From contig JBFMDX010000001.1 in the NCBI GenBank assembly GCA_040753795.1, positions 372,001 to 436,000 of the forward strand: DNA of 64,000 nucleotides. The letters are read 5' to 3'. The position numbers were made by a program, and so were the translations under genes. Positions within the stretch are counted from its first letter, which is position 1; each line of letters opens with the position of its first letter. Under the pieces are notes generated by a model. That model saw only the letters and a program-made list of their open reading frames with translations, had not been told where the DNA came from and made no database searches. This document shows positions 10,729 to 21,538 of the stretch, piece by piece. Source of the stretch: Thermodesulfobacteriota bacterium. GTDB lineage: Bacteria; Desulfobacterota; Desulfobacteria; Desulfobacterales; Desulfosudaceae.

Positions 10729-12065
10729 TAAACGATATTAAACGGGTTGTCGATCAGGTCAGCCGGGATAAGGGGATTGATCGTGACGTCCTTATCAAGG
10801 CGCTGGAGGAAGCGTTGAAGTCCGCTGCCAGGAAAAAGCTCGGCGCGGTCACCGACATTGAAACCATGTACGATGATAACACGGGTGAAATAGAAGTGTT
10901 TCAGTTTAAAGAAGTGGTTGAAACGGTGACCGATCCCAGTCTTCAGATCAGCATTGAAGAAGGGCGCCTGCTCGATTCGGAATGTGAGGTCGGCGACAGC
11001 CTGGGGGTCAAGATGGATACCAGCAGCTTCGGCAGGATCGCGGCTCAATCCGCCAAGCAGGTGATTATACAAAAGATTAGTGATGCCGAACGCAGCATGG
11101 TCTATAAAAATTTTATCGACAAGGAGGGCGATATCATCAACGGCATCGTGCAGCGCATTGACCGCGGGAACGTCATCGTCAATATCGGTGAGGCCGAGGC
11201 GATTCTTCCCTCCCGCGAGCAGATCCCCGGCGAGCACTTTCGGCGCGGAGACCGGTTGAGGGCCAATATCATGAAGGTCCAGCAGGAAGGCCCCGGCCCC
11301 CAGATCGTGCTGTCGCGGGCGCATCCGGATTTTGTGGTCAACCTGTTTAAAACCGAGGTGCCTGAAATCAGCGAAGGGATTATTTCCATCAAAGGGGTGG
11401 TCAGAGAACCCGGCGCCAGAACAAAAATCGCGGTGGCGTCCAATGACGCCGATATCGATCCGGTCGGTGCCTGCGTGGGCGTCAGAGGAAGCCGGATTCA
11501 GAACGTTGTCAAGGAACTGCGGGGGGAGAAAATCGACATTGTCCCCTGGAACATCGATACGGCCAAATTCGTCTGCAACGCGTTGTCGCCGGCTCAAATT
11601 TCGCGCGTCATCATGGATGTGGAAAATTCCAGCATGGAGGTCATTGTTTCCGATGATACCCATTCCCAGGCCATCGGGCGCCGCGGTCAGAACGTCAAGC
11701 TGGCCTCGAAGTTAACGGGCTGGCACCTTGATGTGGTGAGTGAGTCTATATATAATAAAACCATGGAAAAGGGGTATGGCTCTCTCCTGGAAATTCCGGG
11801 CGTTGATGAAAAGATCGCGACCGCCTTGTGTGAAGCGGGGTTCTTTTCCGCTGAAGATGTCAGCAATGCCAAAGCCGATGACCTTCTGGAAGTTGAAGGT
11901 ATTGATGAGGAAACCGCCTCGCTGCTGATAGAAAAGGCCGCTCTTCTGGTGGAGAAGGAGAAGGCGGACGGCGGGGGCGCATCGGAGGCGGAGGACGGCG
12001 GGACCGGGTCCGGCGATGGAAATGAATCGCCCGGTTCGGATTCCGGTCATGGCATTGTGGAATGA
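10722..12065 (+). CDS. nusA: Transcription termination/antitermination factor NusA
   Basis: RNA polymerase-binding elongation factor, 447 residues. The order is the NusA N-terminal domain (1 to about 125), the S1 domain (about 130-200, GDIINGIVQRIDRGNVIVNIG), and KH1 and KH2 (about 220-345, with VGACVGVRGSRIQ and AIGRRGQNVKLA). A C-terminal helix-hairpin-helix segment follows (LLEIPGVDEKIATAL, LLEVEGIDEETASLL) and then an acidic Gly-rich tail. The tail after residue 415 is low complexity and probably disordered. It overlaps rimP and lies 61 bp before infB. The YlxR and L7Ae-like genes often found between nusA and infB are absent here. Confidence 0.97.
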   Translation: MVINDIKRVVDQVSRDKGIDRDVLIKALEEALKSAARKKLGAVTDIETMYDDNTGEIEVFQFKEVVETVTDPSLQISIEEGRLLDSECEVGDSLGVKMDTSSFGRIAAQSAKQVIIQKISDAERSMVYKNFIDKEGDIINGIVQRIDRGNVIVNIGEAEAILPSREQIPGEHFRRGDRLRANIMKVQQEGPGPQIVLSRAHPDFVVNLFKTEVPEISEGIISIKGVVREPGARTKIAVASNDADIDPVGACVGVRGSRIQNVVKELRGEKIDIVPWNIDTAKFVCNALSPAQISRVIMDVENSSMEVIVSDDTHSQAIGRRGQNVKLASKLTGWHLDVVSESIYNKTMEKGYGSLLEIPGVDEKIATALCEAGFFSAEDVSNAKADDLLEVEGIDEETASLLIEKAALLVEKEKADGGGASEAEDGGTGSGDGNESPGSDSGHGIVE

Positions 12066-12126
12066 TGAAGGACGGGCAGGGTAAGGCCGGTGGGAAGCGT
12101 AGTGTGGGGAAAAAACAGGAGGCCGA

Positions 12127-14799
<2,673 letters not shown>

Positions 14800-14811
14800 G
14801 ATTATTGGATA

Positions 14812-15099
14812 ATGGTAGTCGGTGTCGGTGTTATCGTCATTAGAATAGAAGGTTGCCGCTCTCTAAAGGAAAAAAGGCGGGTGGTGAAATCCATGATCGC
14901 CCGGTTGGCCAACGCTTTCAACCTTTCCGTGGCGGAGGTCGGTGCCAATGATCTCCACCAGCGGGCGGAAATAGGCTTTGCGGTGGTCGGCAACGATCAC
15001 GGGGTGATCAACTCCAAAGTGGATAAGATTTTCAATATGGCCGAAGACATGGCCCTGGCCCAGGTTGTCGATACAAGGATGGAAATTTTATCATTATGA
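14812..15099 (+). CDS. DUF503 family protein (YlxP-like)
   Basis: Small cytoplasmic protein of 95 residues, in the usual position between infB and rbfA. Family features are the opening MVVGVGVIVIRIEGCRSLKEKRRVVK, read here as a beta strand and the SLKEKR signature, and the central VAEVGANDLHQRAEIGFAVV. The molecular function is not established; its place in the translation-factor operon suggests a link to ribosome or RNA metabolism. It overlaps rbfA by 4 bp (ATGA). Confidence 0.9.
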   Translation: MVVGVGVIVIRIEGCRSLKEKRRVVKSMIARLANAFNLSVAEVGANDLHQRAEIGFAVVGNDHGVINSKVDKIFNMAEDMALAQVVDTRMEILSL

Positions 15100-15461
15100 A
15101 AACCTATCCACGATCGTCACGGATCGGGAAAAATATCCAGCGGGGCATTTCCGAATATCTTCGAAACAACCTGCGGGACCCGAGAATCCGGATGGTCACC
15201 ATTACAGGCGTCACCATGTCCCCGGATTTGAGTGTCGCCTATATTTACTACAACGTAAACGGCGGCGAGCGGGAGCGCAAGGACGCCCGGGCCGGCTTCA
15301 GGAGAGCGTCCGGCTTTATCCGGAAATCCCTGGCCGCTGGATTGAAGATGAAATACATGCCCGACCTCCGGTTTACCTATGACCAGTCCCTGGATTACGG
15401 TATGTCGGTTGATCGGCTGCTGGAAGAGATAAAATCGGAACATGTACCAGGAAACGAGTAA
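15096..15461 (+). CDS. rbfA: Ribosome-binding factor A
   Basis: 30S maturation factor that binds near helix 1 of 16S rRNA, 121 residues. The KH-like core is recognisable from DPRIRMVTITGVTMSPDLSV and the following YIYYNVNG strand. The C-terminal LRFTYDQSLDYGMSVDRLLEEI is typical. It overlaps both neighbours, by 4 bp with the DUF503 gene and by 20 bp with the DHH phosphoesterase gene. Confidence 0.95.
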   Translation: MKTYPRSSRIGKNIQRGISEYLRNNLRDPRIRMVTITGVTMSPDLSVAYIYYNVNGGERERKDARAGFRRASGFIRKSLAAGLKMKYMPDLRFTYDQSLDYGMSVDRLLEEIKSEHVPGNE

Positions 15462-16425
15462 TCAGCTCAAACAGAGTCAACATATACTGATCGCTTCTCA
15501 TATTCATCCGGACGGGGATGCCATCGGCGCCGCCCTGGCGCTCGGAAATACGATGCGGTCCCTGGGGAAACAGGTCGTTATTTATAACGAGCACACGGTT
15601 CCTCCGGCCTATCGTTTTCTGCCCGGCAGCGAAAAAATGGTCACCGCCGTGGGGCCCGTCTCCGACTATGACGTGGTGGTCGTCATGGACTGCACCCGGC
15701 TGGATCGGATCGGCGCCCTGTCGGTCCGGATCGGCGATGTCCCGGTAATTAACATCGATCACCACCTTTCCAACGATCATTTCGGCCTGTTCCGGATAGT
15801 GGAACACACGGCCAGCGCCACTGCGGAGATTGTCTACCGGCTGATCAAACGCATGATGGGGATTCCCATCACCCCGGAAATCGCTTACCCCATTTATACG
15901 GGAATTATCACGGATACCGCTTCATTCAGCTTCAGCAACACGACATCGGCCGCTTTTACCATCTGCGGCGAGATGGTGGCAGCGGGTGTTGACCCGGCGG
16001 AGGTCGCCCGGAGGATTTACATCACTTATTCCTCCGAGCGGATCAAATTCATGCGGATGGTCCTGGACACGTTTGCGCTTTCGTCCAATCGTAAAGTCTC
16101 TTTCATGATGGCGACCCAGGAGATGATTCGCAAAAGCGGCATGCAGCCGGAGCATGTCGGTCGGTTTGTGAACTATGCCAAGCACATCGAAGATGTAAAA
16201 ATATCGGCTCTGGCGCTGGAATCGGATCAGCGCCGGGAAGGGCTGCCGGAAGACGTTACGGATTTTCACGTCAGCCTGCGCTCGGACGGCAGTATCGATG
16301 TCGCCGAGATAGCGGCTGCTTTCGGCGGCGGCGGCCATCACCGGGCGGCCGGTTTCAACATATCCACTACACTGCAGGGCATCAGGGACACCATCCTCGG
16401 CCTGGCGGATGATTTTGACGGTTGA
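15442..16425 (+). CDS. DHH/DHHA1 phosphoesterase, NrnA-like (oligoribonuclease/pAp phosphatase)
   Basis: Predicted to degrade nanoRNAs and/or dephosphorylate pAp, releasing 5'-nucleotides. The 327 residues include SHIHPDGDAIGAALAL (metal site), VVMDCTRLDRIG, the DHH motif in NIDHHLSNDHFG and a C-terminal DHHA1 domain with GGGGHHRAAGF. Length and motif set fit NrnA rather than RecJ. Its place between rbfA and truB is common across bacteria and suggests co-expression with ribosome biogenesis. Which substrate dominates cannot be read from sequence. Confidence 0.9.
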   Translation: MYQETSNQLKQSQHILIASHIHPDGDAIGAALALGNTMRSLGKQVVIYNEHTVPPAYRFLPGSEKMVTAVGPVSDYDVVVVMDCTRLDRIGALSVRIGDVPVINIDHHLSNDHFGLFRIVEHTASATAEIVYRLIKRMMGIPITPEIAYPIYTGIITDTASFSFSNTTSAAFTICGEMVAAGVDPAEVARRIYITYSSERIKFMRMVLDTFALSSNRKVSFMMATQEMIRKSGMQPEHVGRFVNYAKHIEDVKISALALESDQRREGLPEDVTDFHVSLRSDGSIDVAEIAAAFGGGGHHRAAGFNISTTLQGIRDTILGLADDFDG

Positions 16426-16443
16426 AAAGGCCTGCGAAGACCA

Positions 16444-17373
16444 TTGGACGGAATTATCGTTGTCGACAAGCCGCCGGACCTCACGTCCGCGAAACTGGTT
16501 TCCCGGGTAAAAAGAATACTGAAAGCGGAGAAGGCCGGGCATGCCGGGACCCTGGACCCGTTTGCCACCGGCGTGATGATCTGCCTGATCAACCGCGGGA
16601 CACGGCTGGCGGAGTTTTTTCTGCACGGCAATAAAACATACCGCGCCACCCTTTGCCTGGGGATTGAAACGGACACCGACGATTTTACGGGAAATGTCGT
16701 GCAGACACGGGAAGTGCGCCCGGGGGATTATTCGGAAACCGACATCCGATCCGCCTGTGGCGCTTTTGAGGGAAACATTCAGCAAACGCCGTCCTGTTTT
16801 TCCGCCCTGAAGCATCAGGGTAAACCCTTATACCATTACGCCAGGAAGGGTATAAAGGTGGAGAAACCGCCGCGGCCCGTCCATATATTTTCCCTTGCCG
16901 TCGAGAGTATTAATTTGCCGTTTATCGACTTTACCGTGCGCTGCTCCGCCGGTACCTACATCCGGACGCTGTGCCGGGACATCGGCCGGGTCCTGGGCTG
17001 CGGGGCGCACCTGACGGTCCTGCGCCGGACGGAAGCCGGCGGTTTCGGGCTGCCCGATGCCGCGGGATTGCCGGAACTGGAACAACTGGCGGCGGAGGGC
17101 AGTGCCGCCGGCCGGCTGATCGGAATGAGTGAGGCTTTGCGGGACATGCCCGCTTATGTCGCGGATGACGGTCTGGCCGCGCTGGTGGGGCATGGCCGGT
17201 CCCTGGAAGAGGACACACTCCCGCCGGACCTGCCGGTTGACGCCGGCTGCTGCTGCAAGCTGGTTGACGGCAGCGGCCGCCTTCTGGCCGTGATCCGCAG
17301 GCAGGGGGGAACCTTCCGGTATGGTTGCGTTTTCCCGCAAGCGGAAAAAGGCAGGTCGCCGTCGCCTTTTTAG
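16444..17373 (+). CDS. truB: tRNA pseudouridine(55) synthase TruB
   Basis: Converts U55 of tRNA to pseudouridine. The 309 residues have the family start MDGIIVVDKPPDLTSAKLVSRV, which fixes the initiation codon as TTG at 16444. The catalytic motif GHAGTLDPFATGVM carries the nucleophilic Asp. RCSAGTYIRTLCRDIG and a C-terminal PUA-like region (from about 240) follow. The ribosome site is weak (GAAGA), and the gene starts 18 bp after the DHH gene stops. It is the last gene of the rimP operon as far as can be seen. Confidence 0.95.
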   Translation: MDGIIVVDKPPDLTSAKLVSRVKRILKAEKAGHAGTLDPFATGVMICLINRGTRLAEFFLHGNKTYRATLCLGIETDTDDFTGNVVQTREVRPGDYSETDIRSACGAFEGNIQQTPSCFSALKHQGKPLYHYARKGIKVEKPPRPVHIFSLAVESINLPFIDFTVRCSAGTYIRTLCRDIGRVLGCGAHLTVLRRTEAGGFGLPDAAGLPELEQLAAEGSAAGRLIGMSEALRDMPAYVADDGLAALVGHGRSLEEDTLPPDLPVDAGCCCKLVDGSGRLLAVIRRQGGTFRYGCVFPQAEKGRSPSPF

Positions 17374-17428
17374 CCGCGATGGCCGGTTGCGTTCCGATCC
17401 GACTTTTTACGGAGCCGTCAAATTATAA

Positions 17429-17457
17429 TTGACTTGTAAATGAAAAAGATTTGTAAT
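17429..17457 (+). promoter_or_regulatory. Sigma70-type promoter of rpsO
   Basis: TTGACT (17429-17434), a 17-base AT-rich spacer and TGTAAT (17452-17457). The predicted start lies about 40 bases before the rpsO ATG at 17507, which itself has a GGAAGGAG ribosome site. This separates rpsO-pnp from the upstream rimP-truB operon. Confidence 0.65.
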
Positions 17458-17506
17458 ATATCACTTTTAAATTAAAAGAACTAAAATTAAGGAAGGAGTT
17501 TGCTCA

Positions 17507-17779
17507 ATGGGCAGTTTTACGACGGAAGACAAGAAAGAGTTAATACAAAAGTTCAGGATGCATGATACCGACACCGGATCACCGGAAGTCCAGGTGGCGC
17601 TGTTGACGCATCGGATTGCCTACCTGACCGAGCATGTCAAGGTACACAAAAAGGACCACCATTCCCGCAGAGGACTGCTGATGCTGGTCGGTCAGCGCCG
17701 AAAGCTGTTGAATTACGTGAAAAACAAGGATGTCAACCGGTACCGGACGATTATCAAGGATCTCGGGCTGAGAAGGTAA
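17507..17779 (+). CDS. rpsO: 30S ribosomal protein S15
   Basis: Primary 16S rRNA-binding protein of the 30S platform, 90 residues (family 88-90). Signature stretches are [44 protein letters not shown] and the C-terminal [13 protein letters not shown] good AAGGAG site lies 10 bases upstream of the ATG. It is followed by a hairpin and then pnp, the conserved rpsO-pnp pair. Confidence 0.98.
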   Translation: MGSFTTEDKKELIQKFRMHDTDTGSPEVQVALLTHRIAYLTEHVKVHKKDHHSRRGLLMLVGQRRKLLNYVKNKDVNRYRTIIKDLGLRR

Positions 17780-17853
17780 GTGAGACTTCTCCTTACCGGA
17801 TGTTTTTTAGACGTTATCCTTATTTATAAAAATACCAGTGAACAACAGACAAT

Positions 17854-17894
17854 GCGGCTGACTGCGAATGACAGTTGTGGTTAGCCGCTTTTTT
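17854..17894 (+). terminator. Hairpin with T run between rpsO and pnp
   Basis: Outer stem GCGGCT / AGCCGC (17854-17859 with 17883-17888), an interrupted inner stem (CTG/CAG) and then six T. It lies 20 bases before the pnp start. It could be a partial terminator for rpsO. It could also be a processing hairpin like the one cleaved by RNase III in the E. coli pnp leader; the latter is analogy only. Confidence 0.6.
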
Positions 17895-17908
17895 ATTAGG
17901 AGAGAAAA

Positions 17909-20089
17909 TTGCAAGAATACATTCAGGAAACACTCATCAACCATAAAACCTTTTCCATTAAAACCGGCAAGATCGCCAAGCAGGCCTCGGGATCCGCGGT
18001 GGTCCAATACGGCGAAACCATTGTCCTGGTCACCGTGGTGGCCGATGAAACACCCCGTGAAGGCGCCGATTTTCTACCGCTTTCCGTGGAGTACATGGAA
18101 AAGATTTACGCTGCCGGGAGAATTCCCGGAAATTATTTCAGGCGGGAAATGGGACGTCCCAGCGAGAAGGAAACCCTCACCTGCCGTCTGATTGACCGGC
18201 CCATTCGGCCGCTGTTCCCGAAAGGATACAATCTGGAAACGCAGGTCGTTGCCACGGTTTTATCCATGGATCGCGAAAATGATCCGGATGTGCTGGCGAT
18301 CGTGGGCGCTTCCGCAGCCCTGGAACTTTCGGATATCCCTTTTGACGGGCCCATCGCGGCGGTCCGGGTCGGTCGTCTGGAGGGCCGGCTGGTGGCCAAC
18401 CCGACCAACACCGATCTGGAAAAGTGCGATTTATCCATCGTCGTGGCCGGATCGAAATCCGGCGTGGTCATGGTGGAGGGCGGGAGCAGAGAGGTCAGTG
18501 AGTCGGAAATGGTCGAAGCCATCTATTTCGGTCATCAGGCCCTGCAGCCGATGATCGAGATGCAGGAACGGCTGAAAGCCCAGTGCGGCAAGTCGAAGCG
18601 AGTCGTTGCCCTGCCGGAAACCGATCAGGTGCTGATGGCGATGATCCGGGAGACGGCCAGCCATGATATCCGCCGGGCACTGGGTGAGGCAGCCGATAAA
18701 ATGTCCAGAAAAGACGCCTTGAAAAAAGTCCGGACGGCGCTGCTGGAAAAACTGGGGGAAGCTTACGCCGAGCGCGCCGGCGAGGTGAAAGCGATATTTT
18801 CCGACCTGGTCAAAGCCGTCAGCCGGGACATCGTGCTGACGGAAAACAGGCGCATTGACGGCCGGGCGTTTGACGAAGTCAGGAAGGTGGAATGTGAAGT
18901 GGGCGTCCTGCCCCGAACCCATGGCAGCGCCCTCTTTACCCGGGGAGAAACCCAGGTCATGGGGGTGATGACCCTCGGTTCCGGTCAGGATGAACAGCGG
19001 GTGGAAACGTTAGGCGGGGACGAATCCCGGCCGTTTATGCTGCATTACAATTTCCCGCCGTTTTCCGTGGGCGAAACCAAGCGGATGCTGGGACCGAGCC
19101 GCCGGGACATCGGCCACGGCAACCTGGCCCATCGGGCGATTCTGCCCATTCTGCCGGACAAAGCGGATTTTGATTATACCATCCGCCTGGTATCGGAAGT
19201 GCTGGAGTCCAACGGCTCCTCTTCCATGGGAACGGTCTGCTCCTGTGTCCTGGCCCTGATGGACGGGGGCGTTCCCATCAAGGCACCGGTATCCGGAATT
19301 GCCATGGGTCTGGTCAAGGAAGGTGACCGGGTCGCGGTCCTGACCGATATCCTCGGCGACGAGGACCATTTCGGCGACATGGACTTCAAGGTGACCGGAA
19401 CCGATAACGGGATTACCGCCCTTCAGATGGATATCAAGATCAAGGAACTTCCCCGGAACATTCTGGAGAAAGCGCTGGAGCAGGCCAGAGCCGGCCGCCT
19501 TTTTGTCCTGAATAAAATGCTGGAAGCCTTGGGCAGTTATCGCGAAGATATTTCACCCCACGCTCCGCGCATTTACCTGGTCAATATCCACCCGGATAAA
19601 ATCCGGGAGTTGATCGGCCCGGGCGGCCGGGTGATCCGGGAACTTCAGATGACGACCAGCACCCGGATTGAAGTGGACGACAGCGGACTGGTAAAGATCG
19701 CGGCCGAAACCGAGGAAAATGCCCGGCGGGCCGTGGCGGCGGTAGAGGAAATCGGCAAGGTTCCGGAAGCCGGAGAAATTTACGAGGGGCCGGTGGTCAG
19801 AATAACCGACTTCGGGGCGTTTGTGCAGTTAAAAGAAGGTACCGACGGTCTTTGCCATATCTCCGAGCTGGCCCATCATCATGTCAAGAGCGTTACCGAT
19901 ATCATCAAGGTCGGAGAAATGATGAAGGTCAAAGTGCTGGAAGTCGATCCTTCCGGCAAGATCCGGTTAAGCCGCAAAGCCCTGCTCCCGGTTCCGGAAA
20001 ATATGGAAGAGGGCGATCGCAAGGAACATTTCCACAAGAAACCCGGCAACGGACCGAGAAAAGGTCATCCCCCCCGAAACCGGTCATAA
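17909..20089 (+). CDS. pnp: Polyribonucleotide nucleotidyltransferase (PNPase)
   Basis: 3'-5' phosphorolytic exoribonuclease of RNA decay, 726 residues. It has two RNase PH-like domains (about 10-230 and 310-540), the conserved [25 protein letters not shown] and a second-core motif [19 protein letters not shown]. The KH domain (about 555-615, [12 protein letters not shown]) precedes the S1 domain (about 620-690, [18 protein letters not shown]), and the tail is basic and His-rich. The start is TTG at 17909, supported by AGGAGAG 5 bases upstream and the family N-terminus. Confidence 0.97.
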   Translation: MQEYIQETLINHKTFSIKTGKIAKQASGSAVVQYGETIVLVTVVADETPREGADFLPLSVEYMEKIYAAGRIPGNYFRREMGRPSEKETLTCRLIDRPIRPLFPKGYNLETQVVATVLSMDRENDPDVLAIVGASAALELSDIPFDGPIAAVRVGRLEGRLVANPTNTDLEKCDLSIVVAGSKSGVVMVEGGSREVSESEMVEAIYFGHQALQPMIEMQERLKAQCGKSKRVVALPETDQVLMAMIRETASHDIRRALGEAADKMSRKDALKKVRTALLEKLGEAYAERAGEVKAIFSDLVKAVSRDIVLTENRRIDGRAFDEVRKVECEVGVLPRTHGSALFTRGETQVMGVMTLGSGQDEQRVETLGGDESRPFMLHYNFPPFSVGETKRMLGPSRRDIGHGNLAHRAILPILPDKADFDYTIRLVSEVLESNGSSSMGTVCSCVLALMDGGVPIKAPVSGIAMGLVKEGDRVAVLTDILGDEDHFGDMDFKVTGTDNGITALQMDIKIKELPRNILEKALEQARAGRLFVLNKMLEALGSYREDISPHAPRIYLVNIHPDKIRELIGPGGRVIRELQMTTSTRIEVDDSGLVKIAAETEENARRAVAAVEEIGKVPEAGEIYEGPVVRITDFGAFVQLKEGTDGLCHISELAHHHVKSVTDIIKVGEMMKVKVLEVDPSGKIRLSRKALLPVPENMEEGDRKEHFHKKPGNGPRKGHPPRNRS

Positions 20090-20122
20090 AGAAAAACGGA
20101 ACAATCGGTTTGAGGAGTGGTG

Positions 20123-20581
20123 ATGCCAGATATGCCGGTGGTCAAGTTCATCCGGGTCAGGCCTGAAACCGACGGCGACATCGCCCTGCCGGAATACATG
20201 ACCCCGCATGCCTCGGGAATGGACTTGCGGGCCGCGGTGGCAGAGGACCTGGCCATCGCTGCCGGCGCCGTTGCCCTGATTCCGACCGGGTTCGCGGTCG
20301 AACTGCCGGTCGGGTTTGAGGCCCAGGTCCGGCCGCGGAGCGGTCTGGCCATCAGGCATGCCATCGGCATCGTCAACGCTCCCGGCACCATCGACGCCGA
20401 TTACCGCGGCGAAATCAAAGTCGCCCTGATCAATTTCGGGAAAAATCCCTACACCGTCCGCCGGGGAGATCGGATCGCGCAGATGGTCATCCAGTCCGTC
20501 TGCAGCCCCACAATCATGCTGGTCGAGGCCCTTTCTTCCACCAGCCGTGGAGAGGGCGGTTTCGGCCATACCGGGTTTTGA
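20123..20581 (+). CDS. dut: Deoxyuridine 5'-triphosphate nucleotidohydrolase (dUTPase)
   Basis: Hydrolyses dUTP to dUMP and pyrophosphate. About 152 residues with the five trimeric-dUTPase motifs: ASGMDLRA (1), RPRSGLA (2), GIVNAPGTIDADYRGEI (3), RRGDRIAQMVI (4) and the C-terminal RGEGGFGHTG (5). A GTG-GTG-ATG run allows three starts; the ATG at 20123 is preferred because GAGGAG ends 5 bases before it. It follows pnp by 33 bp. Confidence 0.95.
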   Translation: MPDMPVVKFIRVRPETDGDIALPEYMTPHASGMDLRAAVAEDLAIAAGAVALIPTGFAVELPVGFEAQVRPRSGLAIRHAIGIVNAPGTIDADYRGEIKVALINFGKNPYTVRRGDRIAQMVIQSVCSPTIMLVEALSSTSRGEGGFGHTGF

Positions 20582-20645
20582 GGAGAATACGGCGGGCCGG
20601 ATGGTGTCAGGCAATGGTCAAGAAGACTTTATCAGGGGGAGGGCG

Positions 20646-21449
20646 TTGATAACATCGGCAGCAGACATTGAAAGCCCCACCGGCCTTTCCGTTTGCGTCC
20701 TGGCCAGCGGCAGCCGGGGCAATAGCCTGTTTATCTCGGATGGTCAAACTTCTCTCCTTATCGACGCTGGTCTTTCCGGTTCCGAAATAGAACGCCGCCT
20801 GGCGTCCCGGGGGATCGATCCCCGGGTATTAACGGCCCTGGTGGTTTCCCATGAGCACCAGGATCATGTCCAGGGAGTCGGGGTGATGGCCCGTCGTTAT
20901 CGCCTGCCGGTGTACATCAGCCGCAAAACATGCCTGGCGGCCCGGTCATGCCTGGGACGAATAGAATCGTATCGTTATTTTGAGTGCGGTGAGGCCTTTC
21001 ATATCGGTCAGATCGATATCCATCCTTTTTCCCTGTCCCATGACGCGGCAGATACGGCCGGTTTTACCTTCCGCCGGGACACAGCCAAAGTGGGGCTGGC
21101 AACGGACCTGGGGGTGGCCACGGCCGTTGTCAGGGAAAACCTCAAAGGTTGTCAGCTTCTGATTCTGGAGGCCAATCATGATCCGCATATGCTGATCGAC
21201 GGGAGCTATCCCTGGCCCGTTAAACAGCGTATCAAGGGAAGAACCGGTCACCTCTCCAATAACGATTCCAGAGAGCTGCTGCTGGCGGTAAACCATGACC
21301 GTCTGGCCCATGTGGTCCTGGCCCATCTGAGCCAGGAAAACAATACCTGTGAAAAAGCCCTTGCCATGGTGGGGCAGGCGCTGACGTCTTCCCGCGCCAC
21401 CCTCTCGGTAGCGACACAGCATCAGTGTGGTGATCTGATCCGCATCTGA
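20646..21449 (+). CDS. Metallo-beta-lactamase-fold hydrolase (YycJ/WalJ-like)
   Basis: Dinuclear metal hydrolase of the MBL superfamily, with the opening SVCVLASGSRGNSLFI strand, the HxHxDH motif VSHEHQDHVQGV, and later AHLSQENNTCEKA. The LSxxNN-type segment HLSNNDSRELL is typical of the YycJ subgroup, which is linked to nuclease or phosphodiesterase activity. The start is uncertain: the frame opens at 20547 (overlapping dut), an ATG lies at 20601, and a TTG at 20646 has a GGAGG site close by. The TTG gives the shortest extension before the family start and is used here with low certainty. Confidence 0.85.
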   Translation: MITSAADIESPTGLSVCVLASGSRGNSLFISDGQTSLLIDAGLSGSEIERRLASRGIDPRVLTALVVSHEHQDHVQGVGVMARRYRLPVYISRKTCLAARSCLGRIESYRYFECGEAFHIGQIDIHPFSLSHDAADTAGFTFRRDTAKVGLATDLGVATAVVRENLKGCQLLILEANHDPHMLIDGSYPWPVKQRIKGRTGHLSNNDSRELLLAVNHDRLAHVVLAHLSQENNTCEKALAMVGQALTSSRATLSVATQHQCGDLIRI

Positions 21450-21463
21450 CCCGTGTATTATTC

Positions 21464-21492
21464 TTGCCGTAATCGTCGGAATTGAATATAAT
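21464..21492 (+). promoter_or_regulatory. Sigma70-type promoter of the kinase-like gene
   Basis: TTGCCG (21464-21469), a 17-base spacer and a perfect TATAAT (21487-21492). It is in the 89-bp gap before the kinase-like gene, so that gene is probably transcribed independently of dut and the MBL gene. The predicted 5' UTR is about 40 bases with no clear ribosome site. Confidence 0.65.
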
Positions 21493-21538
21493 ATTTATAA
21501 TTATTGGGTTTTTATCAATGAAGATGGCGTAAAGCACA

